From positions 372,001 to 436,000 of the forward strand of contig NZ_LOKW01000023.1 in assembly GCF_002211305.1 (NCBI RefSeq): a stretch of DNA of 64,000 bases, given 5' to 3'. The notes under the pieces are model-generated. The model was not told the origin of the DNA. It ran no database searches and worked only from the letters and a program-made list of their open reading frames with translations. Position numbers and translations under genes: made by a program. The first letter of the stretch is position 1. The number at the start of each line of letters is the position of its first letter. The DNA is from Rhizobium sp. R634. Lineage in GTDB: Bacteria; Pseudomonadota; Alphaproteobacteria; Rhizobiales; Rhizobiaceae. Shown here one piece after another: positions 55,051 through 63,512 of the stretch.

Positions 55051-55479
55051 TCAGATGCCCATTTCGTTGAAGACCTCCTGGGCGTTTCGGAAGCTGTCGA
55101 TGCCCGCCGGTACGCCGGCGTAGATCGCGACCTGCAGGAAAATCTCCTGGATTTCCTCCTTGGTGAGGCCGTTGTTGATCGCGCCGCGCACGTGGCCCTT
55201 GAGCTCATGCGGACGATTGAGAACAGAGATCATGCCAAGGTTCAGAATGGACCGCGCGCGCCTGTCGAGGCCTGGTCGATTCCAGATCTCGTTCCAGCAA
55301 TACTCAGTGACGAGCTGCTGCATAGGCCAGGTGAAGTCGGTCGCCTTACCGAGTGCTGCGTCGACATAAGCATCGCCCATGACTTCACGACGCGTCGCCA
55401 GCCCTTGAGCGAACTGTTCCGAAGGGACAGGCCGCTCCTTGCCGTGTGTTTTCACTTTCGTTTCTTTCGTGGCGGTCAT
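55051..55479 (-). CDS. Carboxymuconolactone decarboxylase-family protein (copy 2)
   Basis: Protein of 142 residues, PcaC-like, nearly the same as the 14198 product (WPMQQLVTEYCWNEIWNRPG, HVRGAINNGLTKEEIQEIF). First gene of the right-module operon (55479 to 47347), behind operator I. Likely acts on a cyclic acid intermediate; the true reaction is unknown. Confidence 0.88.
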   Translation of the reverse strand: MTATKETKVKTHGKERPVPSEQFAQGLATRREVMGDAYVDAALGKATDFTWPMQQLVTEYCWNEIWNRPGLDRRARSILNLGMISVLNRPHELKGHVRGAINNGLTKEEIQEIFLQVAIYAGVPAGIDSFRNAQEVFNEMGI

Positions 55480-55521
55480 TCGACAACGCTCCTAGCTTTA
55501 CTGTCTACGACAAGATCAACT

Positions 55522-55542
55522 GATTATCAGACAATCTGTCTG
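55522..55542 (-). promoter_or_regulatory. GntR-type operator, site I
   Basis: On the minus strand CAGACAGATTGTCTGATAATC: an intact core (TTGTCTGATAA) with a weakened -35 (CAGACA for TTGACA). It precedes the CMD gene at 55479 and so controls the long right-module operon. Confidence 0.7.
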
Positions 55543-55570
55543 TTTCGCGCGAATTCTCGAGTTTCCGAGG

Positions 55571-56458
55571 CTAATTGTGATCTTCGACGTATCGGATGAT
55601 GCGGGTATGGTCCTCGGATGGGCCTAGCGCCTTCTGTGCAGCATCCCAGGCGTCTGCTGTGCTGGCGAGAGCATCGAGGCGAAGACCAAGCGTCTTGGCG
55701 AGATCGGCGGCGATGCGGATATCCTTGGCCATCAGGCCAATGGCAAATCCCGACCCGAACGTCTCAGAGAGGATGAACTGCTTCATCTTCACTTCGGTGG
55801 CGTTGTTCTTTCCAGACGACGAGTTGAGAATATCGACGATCGTCGCCGGCTCCAGGCCGAAGGCACGTCCAAGAAGGACACCCTCGATCGCCGCGAGCAC
55901 ACCTGCACCGGATACGAAGTTGTTAATCGCTTTCATCGCGTGACCCGAGCCAACTGGCCCCGTCCGGAACACCTGTTGTCCCACTGCCTTTAGCAGCGGC
56001 TCGGCCTCCTCGATATCAGCATCCTCCCCACCGGCCATGATTGTCAAGGTGCCAGAAACGGCGCGCTTGACGCCTCCGGAGACCGGGGCGTCAACCAGCC
56101 GAAGGCCACGAGAAGCAAGTTCGAGACCGAGTTCCCTTGTGTCGTTTGGAGCAGACGAACTCATGTCTATGACGACGGCATTTTGCTTCAGGCCGCCACA
56201 GGCGTTTTCGCCCAGCAGCGCCTCGCGCACGATCTTGCCGTTCGGAAGCATGGTGATCACGAAACTGGCCCCGACCATGGCGTCAGAAATCGTTTCGGCG
56301 GCTCGCCCGCCCGCATCAGCGAGCTTTATCTTGGCGTCTTTCGAGAGGTCGAAACCGGCGACATCGAAGCCCGCCGAGATGAGATGTTGAGCCATAGGTT
56401 GGCCCATCGCGCCCAGCCCTATAAAGGCCACGCGCGTTGCGTTGAGTGTCGATGACAT
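55571..56458 (-). CDS. Beta-hydroxyacid dehydrogenase (3-hydroxyisobutyrate dehydrogenase family)
   Basis: Dehydrogenase of 295 residues: NAD motif VAFIGLGAMGQPMAQHL, substrate-binding DAPVSGGVKRAVSGTL and catalytic lysine in HAMKAINNFVSG. It interconverts a beta-hydroxyacid and its semialdehyde, as in 3-hydroxyisobutyrate or tartronate-semialdehyde reduction. GGAGGA precedes the ATG. Own promoter with operator J. A 5' remnant of a homologous gene survives in the left module at 18911. Confidence 0.9.
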   Translation of the reverse strand: MSSTLNATRVAFIGLGAMGQPMAQHLISAGFDVAGFDLSKDAKIKLADAGGRAAETISDAMVGASFVITMLPNGKIVREALLGENACGGLKQNAVVIDMSSSAPNDTRELGLELASRGLRLVDAPVSGGVKRAVSGTLTIMAGGEDADIEEAEPLLKAVGQQVFRTGPVGSGHAMKAINNFVSGAGVLAAIEGVLLGRAFGLEPATIVDILNSSSGKNNATEVKMKQFILSETFGSGFAIGLMAKDIRIAADLAKTLGLRLDALASTADAWDAAQKALGPSEDHTRIIRYVEDHN

Positions 56459-56509
56459 TTTTTCCTCCGGACGCGTGCGAGCAATGAAACCCGCCTTCCT
56501 TCAGAGAGG

Positions 56510-56538
56510 ATTAAAAAGATTATCAGACAATCTGTCAA
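56510..56538 (-). promoter_or_regulatory. GntR-type operator/promoter, site J
   Basis: On the minus strand TTGACA, 17 bases (GATTGTCTGATAATCTT), TTTAAT. Complete promoter with the operator core in the spacer; the dehydrogenase ATG is at 56458. It lies just after the stop of the gntR gene. Confidence 0.75.
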
Positions 56539-56546
56539 TCGAAATT

Positions 56547-57230
56547 TTAAGTTTCTGGCGCTGCGTTCTTCCGGAGGTATTCAAGTGCGACCTTGGCAGC
56601 CTGGTCGATATGGAATTTGCAGGCCGCCGCCGCCAACGGCCCGTTGCGATTCTGGATTGCGTTCGCAATATCCCTAATTTCGGCAATGCTATGCGCAAGC
56701 CGTCCCGGTTGCGTCATGGTTGTCATTCGAAGGAGATTTATCCGATTATGCAGAGCTGTCAGCATTTGCCTTACGAACACGTTTTTGCTGCCGTCCATCA
56801 AACAGTTGTAAAACGCGTTTTTCGCATCTATGAGGCGCGCACCGACGCCACTTTCGGCAGCGGCTTCGAATTCGACCACCGCGGCTAGAAGTGTCGCTAT
56901 GTCGGCGGCAGTGCCATGCTCAGCGAACTGCTGGCCCGCGAATCCTTCAAGAAGAGCCCGAACGGTATAGAGTTGCTGCGCTTCCTCGTAGGTGATCGTA
57001 CTGACGACCGGTCCCTTATGGGGATAGCTTGTGATAATGCCTTCAGCTTCGAGCTGTCGCATTGCCTCGCGAACCGAGGTCCTGCCGACGCCCAGCATTT
57101 CGCAAAGTTCTCGCTCTACCAGTCGCTGGCCGGGCTTAAATCGCCCACTGGCTATCGCCTGACGTAGAGTCTCCTCAACTTTTACGCGCAACGTCGCACT
57201 TTGTCTGGATATCTGTAGGTCCGTCTGCAT
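56547..57230 (-). CDS. GntR/FCD-family transcriptional regulator (copy 2)
   Basis: Regulator of 227 residues, winged helix with recognition helix VGRTSVREAMRQLEAEG and a C-terminal FCD effector domain. Strong similarity to the 10316 product throughout (ITSYPHKGPVVSTITYEEA, LLRMTTMTQPGRLAHS). Presumably binds the same operators; the two may form heterodimers or answer to different effectors. A core-like sequence at 57311 may serve autoregulation. Confidence 0.92.
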   Translation of the reverse strand: MQTDLQISRQSATLRVKVEETLRQAIASGRFKPGQRLVERELCEMLGVGRTSVREAMRQLEAEGIITSYPHKGPVVSTITYEEAQQLYTVRALLEGFAGQQFAEHGTAADIATLLAAVVEFEAAAESGVGARLIDAKNAFYNCLMDGSKNVFVRQMLTALHNRINLLRMTTMTQPGRLAHSIAEIRDIANAIQNRNGPLAAAACKFHIDQAAKVALEYLRKNAAPET

Positions 57231-57310
57231 CGCCCGCCAACATCTGTAATCGGCTCACGCCGCGCTAAATCATTCTCTACATATGGAGGCATTCGCTCTT
57301 AATATCAATC

Positions 57311-57324
57311 CAGATTGTCTGAGA
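57311..57324 (-). promoter_or_regulatory. Possible autoregulatory operator, site K
   Basis: CAGATTGTCTGAGA on the plus strand, the first half of the recurring core, about 80 bases upstream of the gntR start at 57230. Incomplete second half. The stretch 57325-57650 shows no recognised gene. Confidence 0.4.
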
Positions 57325-57650
57325 GCTGCCAGCCTCAATTGATCTCTTCGCGACAGCTTTGCCTGCTCGCCGTGTCTGACAGCCATAGACTTGCGGGCTC
57401 TTAAGTCGCGGATAGCGCCGCCAGCGCGATCTGACACGGTCCTACAGCTATGGCCTTGAAGTCGTCAGCGCATAGACTGGTGAGAGGGACAGAAGACGGC
57501 GCATATCGTGCTCGGTGGCCGCTCGCCTCGCAATCGCAAAAACTTCAAAAAATCTCGAGGCATGGCTAAGAGAAGGTTGGGCATCACGCATATTGCTGTC
57601 TCGGCGTTTTAAAGAACGCCGGACGATCTTGCTGCCCGTCAGAGGTTCGA

Positions 57651-58568
57651 TCAGCCTCGCGCCCGCATTTCAGCCGAGGCAGTGTCTTCAAGCCATACGT
57701 TTTCCAGCCATTGCCTGAACGCGTTGACCTTTTCTGATCTGAGCCGCGAGCGGACATATGTGAGCGTGTGGCAACGAAGGTTGGGGCCTGTCATCCCGAA
57801 CGGAAGGACGAGGTTACCTCTTTCCACATCCCGTTCAAGAAGCCGGTAGCTCTCCAGGCACACGCCGCGTCCTTCGACAGCGGTCGCGATCGCCATAAAC
57901 GCATCGCGAAATCGAGCGCCGCGATTGACGTCAATCGCCAAGCCGTGGTCCTTCGCCCATTGTTGCCAGCTGTAAAGCGTCTGCTCCGACTTGATCAAGG
58001 TGTGGCCCACCAGATCCGATGGCTTGCGTATGGGCCGCTCGCCATTCGCCACCTCGGGAGAGCAGGCTACGACGATTGTCTCAAGGGGGAACTCCTCCGC
58101 CGCGATAGAGCCCAGTCGAGGAGCGCTGCCGTAGCAGATATCGACATCGACCGAGCCATCGGACAATTTTGCAGGATCCGATGTAGACAGAAGCCTGATT
58201 TCGATCGAGGGATACAATTCTTCGAACCGAGGCAATCTTGGCATAAGCCATAGCGAAGCCAGACTTGAAGCACAGCCGACGCTCAGGACGTCGACGCTGT
58301 TGCGCCGGCACACCTCATCGGTCGCCTGCTCAATCATCGAAAGCGCTTCTGAAAGATCACGGTGGTATCGCTCGCCAATCTCGGTGAGCGACACGTTCCT
58401 TCCAATGCGGTGAAAGAGTTTTTCCCCAAGGTCGTCTTCCATCAGCCTGATTTGGTGGCTGATCGCCGAGGGAGTAAGCTGCAGCTGGGCAGCAGCCTCG
58501 AGAAATGAACCCTTTCTGCCGGCTGCGACGAACGACTGTATTGCACGAATGGATGGAAGTGACGTCAT
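57651..58568 (-). CDS. LysR-family regulator (GcvA-like)
   Basis: LysR-type regulator of about 305 residues: N-terminal HTH (GSFLEAAAQLQLTPSAISHQ, residues about 17-37) and a C-terminal periplasmic-binding-like effector domain. ATG 58568 or GTG 58571 may start it. Located after araB on the same strand; it may regulate the araBD/importer operon or be an independent unit. The DLVGHTLI motif is typical of the GcvA branch. Confidence 0.9.
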   Translation of the reverse strand: MTSLPSIRAIQSFVAAGRKGSFLEAAAQLQLTPSAISHQIRLMEDDLGEKLFHRIGRNVSLTEIGERYHRDLSEALSMIEQATDEVCRRNSVDVLSVGCASSLASLWLMPRLPRFEELYPSIEIRLLSTSDPAKLSDGSVDVDICYGSAPRLGSIAAEEFPLETIVVACSPEVANGERPIRKPSDLVGHTLIKSEQTLYSWQQWAKDHGLAIDVNRGARFRDAFMAIATAVEGRGVCLESYRLLERDVERGNLVLPFGMTGPNLRCHTLTYVRSRLRSEKVNAFRQWLENVWLEDTASAEMRARG

Positions 58569-58611
58569 CACGTTCTCGATCCATAGACATCTGATCTAAG
58601 AGCACAGCGGG

Positions 58612-60228
58612 TCATAGCAATGCTACCTTGCGCGCGGCACGGTGGCCAAACTCGGACCGAATACTCTCACCTGCAGCAATCCGCTTGATGTCTCCGAGAA
58701 CTTGCGAGAAGTCTGCGAGGCTCGAGGTGCCAAAGCCCATATAGACCTGCTTGAACAGCTGATAGAGGGTCTCATAACGTCCGCGCGTGCTCGGATCAGG
58801 CTCAAACTTTCTGTAGCCCACGCACATGGCTGCCTGAGCGCTCTCGATTGATCCATGATCTTTGGATGCAAGAGCGGCGAATATTCCCGAACCGAGACCG
58901 GTCGGAATACCGTCGGGGACCAATATGGGCTTGCCTATAACATTGGCGTAGATCTGGTTGAGGATGTCGTTCCTTTGCGGGATACCTCCCCCATTAATGA
59001 CGCGGTTGACTGGAACGCCGTGCTGCTCCATCCGCTCCAGGACAACCCGTGTGTGGAAAGCCGTACCTTCAATCGCGGCATACAGTTCGTCCTGCGCTGT
59101 ATGGCCGAGATGCCAGCCAAGCGTCATTCCACCAAGGTCGGAGCGGACGAGAACCGTCCGGTCCCCGTTGTCCCAGGGGAGACGCATCAGACCGGTCTTT
59201 CCGCCTTCGATGCTTTCCAGGCCTTCAGCGAGCCTGGACACCGTCGTGCCGGCACGTCGTGCTATTGCGTCGAACAGGTCGCCTGTCGCAGACAGGCCTG
59301 CCTCAACTCCCACAAGGTCTGGATGTGCACTCCCTGGGACGACGCCGCAAACACCGGGGATTAGCTTCACACGTTCACTAACGGCAATGATACAGGTCGA
59401 CGTACCGATCACATTGACGACGTCCCCCAGACGGCAGCCAGCGCCAATTGCATCCCAATGGGCATCAAACGCACCCGTGGGAACTGGTATCCCGGCGGTC
59501 AGGCCGAGTCGTTCGCCCCAGTATGTGCTGAGCCCACCTGCGATCGAAGCAGAGGTCTGATATGTTCCGCCAATCTTCTCGCGCACGCCGTCGAAAAGCG
59601 GATCGACGCGGGACAAGAAAGCCTGCGAGGGCAAGCCACCCCATTTCGGGTTCCACATCCACTTGTGTCCCATGGCGCAGACGCTGCGCACCATGCGAGC
59701 CGTGTCGGTCACTCCGGTGAGGACCGCGGCTGCCATGTCGCAATGTTCCACGGCGGTCCCAAAGCGCTCGCGCTGGTCGGGGTTGTGGCGCATCCAGTGG
59801 AGAAGCTTGGCAAAGCCCCACTCGTGGGAATAGGTTCCGCCGCACCATTCAATTGCTTCAATGTGCATGTCGTGCGCCATCGCCGTTATCTCTTCGGCTT
59901 CCGCTTTGGCGCGGTGGTCACACCAGAGGTAGTAGTCCCCCAAAGGCTGCATATTTTTGTCGACAGGCAACACCGAGGACCCCGTCGTGTCGACCGCAAT
60001 CGCGCGGATCTCCTTGGAATCTACGCCGCATTCGTCGATCACTCGATGCATCGCCAGCACAAGCGCTTCCATATGATCTACGTGGGACTGCGTTGCCAGG
60101 TCGGGATCGGAACGACGCCGCTCGAGAGGATATTCCGCGACGCAGGTTCCAAGGGAACCCTTCTCGGAATTAGCTAGCGTTACCCGCACGCTCAAGGTTC
60201 CGAAATCAACTCCTGCTACAATCGACAT
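58612..60228 (-). CDS. araB: Ribulokinase
   Basis: FGGY-family kinase of 538 residues: GVDFGTLSVRVTLAN at the N-terminus, WCDHRAKAEAEEI, EWGFAKLLHWMR and a GGGIPQRNDILNQIYANV signature near the C-terminus, all as in ribulokinases. It phosphorylates L-ribulose to L-ribulose 5-phosphate. It follows araD by seven bases. No araA isomerase is in the window, so the incoming sugar could be L-arabinose (with araA elsewhere) or a ribulose/ribitol-type compound. Confidence 0.92.
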   Translation of the reverse strand: MSIVAGVDFGTLSVRVTLANSEKGSLGTCVAEYPLERRRSDPDLATQSHVDHMEALVLAMHRVIDECGVDSKEIRAIAVDTTGSSVLPVDKNMQPLGDYYLWCDHRAKAEAEEITAMAHDMHIEAIEWCGGTYSHEWGFAKLLHWMRHNPDQRERFGTAVEHCDMAAAVLTGVTDTARMVRSVCAMGHKWMWNPKWGGLPSQAFLSRVDPLFDGVREKIGGTYQTSASIAGGLSTYWGERLGLTAGIPVPTGAFDAHWDAIGAGCRLGDVVNVIGTSTCIIAVSERVKLIPGVCGVVPGSAHPDLVGVEAGLSATGDLFDAIARRAGTTVSRLAEGLESIEGGKTGLMRLPWDNGDRTVLVRSDLGGMTLGWHLGHTAQDELYAAIEGTAFHTRVVLERMEQHGVPVNRVINGGGIPQRNDILNQIYANVIGKPILVPDGIPTGLGSGIFAALASKDHGSIESAQAAMCVGYRKFEPDPSTRGRYETLYQLFKQVYMGFGTSSLADFSQVLGDIKRIAAGESIRSEFGHRAARKVALL

Positions 60229-60235
60229 GATAATC

Positions 60236-60943
60236 CTACTTGAAACTGTCTGGCTGGCCGTAGGTCGCCGACTGGCCGTGCTTGCGTTGATAGTGGAGGT
60301 CCAGCAAAGCGTCGGAAATTTCTGGATCGTCCTGGTTCAGTTGCCGGGCGTGGAAGGCAATCTTGGCGACAGCCTCGAGCATCTCCGCGTTATGAACGGC
60401 GTCGGCTGCGTCCTTGCCCCAGCAGAAGGGACCGTGATCGTTAACCAGGGCTGCGGGGACGGAGAGCGGCGCATTGTTTCCGAGTGCCTCGACGATGACC
60501 TTGCCCGTGTTGCGGACGTAACCGTCTATGATTTCGTCGTCGCGCAGCTTGCGAGTAACGGGGATCGTTCCGTTGAAATAGTCGGCATGGGTCGTTCCCA
60601 TGGCAGGGATACCCCGGCCGGATTGGGCCCACACCGTCGCGAAGAACGAGTGCGTGTGGACCACGGCACCGATAGACTTGAAGCTTTTGTAGAGTTCCAG
60701 GTGCGTATCGAGATCAGACGAAGGTCGCAGCGTGCCCTCTCGGATATTGCCATCGAGGTCGGTTACAACGATATCTGCGATCTGCATTGCCTTATAGGAA
60801 ACGCCACTCGGTTTGATGGCGACAACACGCTTCTCGCGGTCGATAGCGCTGACGTTACCGAACGTCGAGATGACAAGGCCGCTATCGTAGAGCGCGGCAT
60901 TTGCATCAAGAACGGACTTGCGGAGCTCGGAATATTTCATCAT
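60236..60943 (-). CDS. araD: L-ribulose-5-phosphate 4-epimerase
   Basis: Class II aldolase/epimerase of about 235 residues: STFGNVSAID, zinc ligands in VVHTHSFFATVWAQ and GTTHADYFNG, and NDHGPFCWG. It converts L-ribulose 5-phosphate to D-xylulose 5-phosphate. AGGAG precedes the paired ATG codons (60943/60940). Lies between the permease and araB. Confidence 0.93.
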   Translation of the reverse strand: MMKYSELRKSVLDANAALYDSGLVISTFGNVSAIDREKRVVAIKPSGVSYKAMQIADIVVTDLDGNIREGTLRPSSDLDTHLELYKSFKSIGAVVHTHSFFATVWAQSGRGIPAMGTTHADYFNGTIPVTRKLRDDEIIDGYVRNTGKVIVEALGNNAPLSVPAALVNDHGPFCWGKDAADAVHNAEMLEAVAKIAFHARQLNQDDPEISDALLDLHYQRKHGQSATYGQPDSFK

Positions 60944-60950
60944 CGTCTCC

Positions 60951-61925
60951 TCAGGCCTTTTGGCGGCGACTGAAACGATCGGCTGCCACGGCGATCAGGA
61001 TGATCGTGCCGATGACGACCTGGTGCCAGAAGGTGTTCACGTTGAGCAGGTTGAGCGCGTTGCGGACGACCGCCATCAAAACGGCACCTACGGCGGTTCC
61101 AAAAAGAGTGGCGCGCCCGCCGGACAAACCCGTTCCGCCGATAACCACGGCAGCTATGACATCCAGCTCGTACCCCTGGCCGGCTTCAGGCATGGCGGCT
61201 TCAAGGCGCGAGGTGAGCAGAACGCCCGCGAAGGCCGACAGGACCCCGACCAGCACGTAAACGGCGATCTTGACCTTGTCCGTGGGGATGCCGACCAGCC
61301 GGGCAGCGTCCGGATTGCTGCCGATCGAGAGAACGAAACGGCCGAAACGCGTGTAATAGAGAAGGTAGAAGGCGATCGCGAAGACGATGGCGGTCAGAAT
61401 GACCGGAACTGGAACACCGCCGGCATAGCTCTGGCCGATCATTCGGAAGGCGGGGTCGGAGGCTCCGACGATCGGAATACCCTGAGTGTAGACCATCACG
61501 ATACCGCGGCTGATGACCATGATGGCCATTGTGGCGATAAAGTCCGTGATCCCGACCTTGGTGATCAGGATGCCGTTCACCAGTCCGATCACCGCACCGA
61601 CCGCAATCCCGCCTGCGCATGCCAGAGGAACGGGATAGCCAAGCACAATCAGGTTTGCGGTCACAAGACCGCTCAGCGCAAGTGTCGAACCGACGGAGAG
61701 GTCGATGCCCCGCATCCCGATCACAAAGGTCGCTCCAAACGCGATCACGGCAATGGGGACCGCCTGACGAAGAACGTCAGTCAAGTTGCCGAAGGTGAAA
61801 AACCGCGGAGCGGCAAAGCCGAGCGCCACCAGAAGAACGACGAAGGCCAGATAAACGCCGGCATTGCCGCCGCTGCGTGCGAGCGTAAGGGGCGAGCGCG
61901 GGCGTGTAGCTGCAATATCAGCCAT
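60951..61925 (-). CDS. Pentose ABC importer permease
   Basis: RbsC-type permease of 324 residues: MRGIDLSVGSTLALSGLVT and AAVVIGGTGLSGGRATLFGT. The only permease in this operon, so it probably acts as a homodimer. It overlaps the ATPase stop by eight bases. Confidence 0.93.
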   Translation of the reverse strand: MADIAATRPRSPLTLARSGGNAGVYLAFVVLLVALGFAAPRFFTFGNLTDVLRQAVPIAVIAFGATFVIGMRGIDLSVGSTLALSGLVTANLIVLGYPVPLACAGGIAVGAVIGLVNGILITKVGITDFIATMAIMVISRGIVMVYTQGIPIVGASDPAFRMIGQSYAGGVPVPVILTAIVFAIAFYLLYYTRFGRFVLSIGSNPDAARLVGIPTDKVKIAVYVLVGVLSAFAGVLLTSRLEAAMPEAGQGYELDVIAAVVIGGTGLSGGRATLFGTAVGAVLMAVVRNALNLLNVNTFWHQVVIGTIILIAVAADRFSRRQKA

Positions 61926-63453
61926 GGATACCTCCCTGAAGATGATGGCCTTGCGGCGGCCTCACCGAATGAAGAGCGAGTGTTTCTTCCTTGGAGGTCG
62001 CCGCATCGACGACCGCCGAGATCCGTCCTTCGAACATGACCGCGACCCGGTGACACAGTCCAAGAAGTTCCGCGTTGTCGGCGGACACCACGATGACAGC
62101 ACAGCCGTCTTTCGCAGCAGCCTGGATGAGGGTGTAGACCTCGGCCTTGGCACGCACGTCGACGCCACGCGTTGGCTCCTCAAGCATGAGCACCTTTGGC
62201 TGGGTGAGCAGCCAGCGAGCAAGCATGACTTTTTGCTGGTTACCGCCGCTCAGCGATGTGATGTCGGCACCGGGGCCGTCGCATTTCACGCCGAGCTTGG
62301 CGATGTAGCCGGAGGCAATCTCGCGCTCCTTTTTCGGCATCAACGTGATTTTGCCGAGCGTTCGAAGGTTGGCGATAGAGAGGTTCCAGCCGACATTGTG
62401 TTGTGGAAAAATCCCCTCGGTTTTACGTTCGGCGGGCAAGAAGGCGACGTGTTGACGAATAGCGTCCGTCGGGTCCGAAATCGCCGCTTGCTTTCCGTCG
62501 ATCAGAATCGAGCCGGTCTCATGCGGGATCTGCCCGAAGATTGCCCGCAGGAGCGCGCTCTTGCCTGATCCTTCGAGACCCGTGACGCCGAGGATTTCAC
62601 CCTGGGCTACCGAGAAGGTGATGTCTTCGAAGACACCCCTTTTCGTCAAACCGCGAACGTCCAACGAGGGTTCGGACCTTGCCGGGACGCGGGGAGGAAA
62701 CTGTTTTGCGAGAGAGCCGCCGATCATCGCACTGACGACCTTGTCTACGTCGAGCTCCGATACGGGCAGGTCTGCGACCGCGCTGCCATCGCGCAAGACC
62801 ATCACGCGGCTGACGATGCCGAGGAGTTCCTGGATCCGGTGAGACACATATATGAGAGCTTTACCGGCCTGCTGAAGCTTCTTGATGATGGCGAACAGCT
62901 GTTTGCGTTCGACCTCCTCGAGCGCTTCGGTCGGCTCGTCCATGATGATGATGTCGGCGTTGCTGCTAATGGCTTTGGCGATCTCGATCATCTGCCGATG
63001 CGAGAGGCTAAGCTCTCGAACTGGCCTGTCGAGAGGTACGTCGGCGCCTAACTCGCCCTTCAGGATACGCGAGGCGGCTGCCCGCATGGCCAAATGGTCA
63101 AGCGGTGATGCACTTGCACGCCCGTGGCGCAGCTCCCTGCCCGCGAATATATTTTCGGCGGCGTCAAAGTCCGGAAACAGGCTCAGCTCCTGGTAGATGA
63201 TCGCGATGCCGGCCCTGGACCCGTCTTTGGGATTGTTCAGATCGACCACCTTACCTCTGACAGCAATGGTGCCTTCGTCGCGTGCATATGCACCAGAGAG
63301 GATTTTCATGAGCGTCGACTTGCCTGCGCCGTTCTCACCGACCAGGCCGAGAACCTCGCCGGGATTGAGTACGAGCTCGATGCCATCAAGCGCCTTCGTG
63401 TTGCCGAAGCGTTTGGCAATGCCTTTCATCTCGAGCAGCGGAGCGTTTGTCAT
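61918..63453 (-). CDS. Pentose ABC importer ATPase
   Basis: RbsA-type double ATPase of 511 residues: Walker A GENGAGKST near residue 40, first signature ELSLSHRQMIEIAKA and second-domain SLSGGNQQKVMLARWLL. It drives the araBD-linked importer. GGCGACCTGA just before the ATG is a weak ribosome site. Confidence 0.94.
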   Translation of the reverse strand: MTNAPLLEMKGIAKRFGNTKALDGIELVLNPGEVLGLVGENGAGKSTLMKILSGAYARDEGTIAVRGKVVDLNNPKDGSRAGIAIIYQELSLFPDFDAAENIFAGRELRHGRASASPLDHLAMRAAASRILKGELGADVPLDRPVRELSLSHRQMIEIAKAISSNADIIIMDEPTEALEEVERKQLFAIIKKLQQAGKALIYVSHRIQELLGIVSRVMVLRDGSAVADLPVSELDVDKVVSAMIGGSLAKQFPPRVPARSEPSLDVRGLTKRGVFEDITFSVAQGEILGVTGLEGSGKSALLRAIFGQIPHETGSILIDGKQAAISDPTDAIRQHVAFLPAERKTEGIFPQHNVGWNLSIANLRTLGKITLMPKKEREIASGYIAKLGVKCDGPGADITSLSGGNQQKVMLARWLLTQPKVLMLEEPTRGVDVRAKAEVYTLIQAAAKDGCAVIVVSADNAELLGLCHRVAVMFEGRISAVVDAATSKEETLALHSVRPPQGHHLQGGIHG

Positions 63454-63475
63454 TCAGGTCGCCCTTTTTGAGTGG

Positions 63476-63500
63476 GCGGCCCCGCGCGAGGCGGGGCCGC
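63476..63500 (-). other. Hairpin between binding-protein and ATPase genes
   Basis: Perfect ten-base stem GCGGCCCCGC / GCGGGGCCGC with a five-base loop, 12 bases after the binding-protein stop. No T-run in the direction of transcription. Confidence 0.55.
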
Positions 63501-63512
63501 GTACTGTCACAT

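Noticed and set aside
60918..62039. Long plus-strand frame (373 aa)
   Set aside because: Antisense to the permease at 60951; Asp/His/Gly-rich with no domain.
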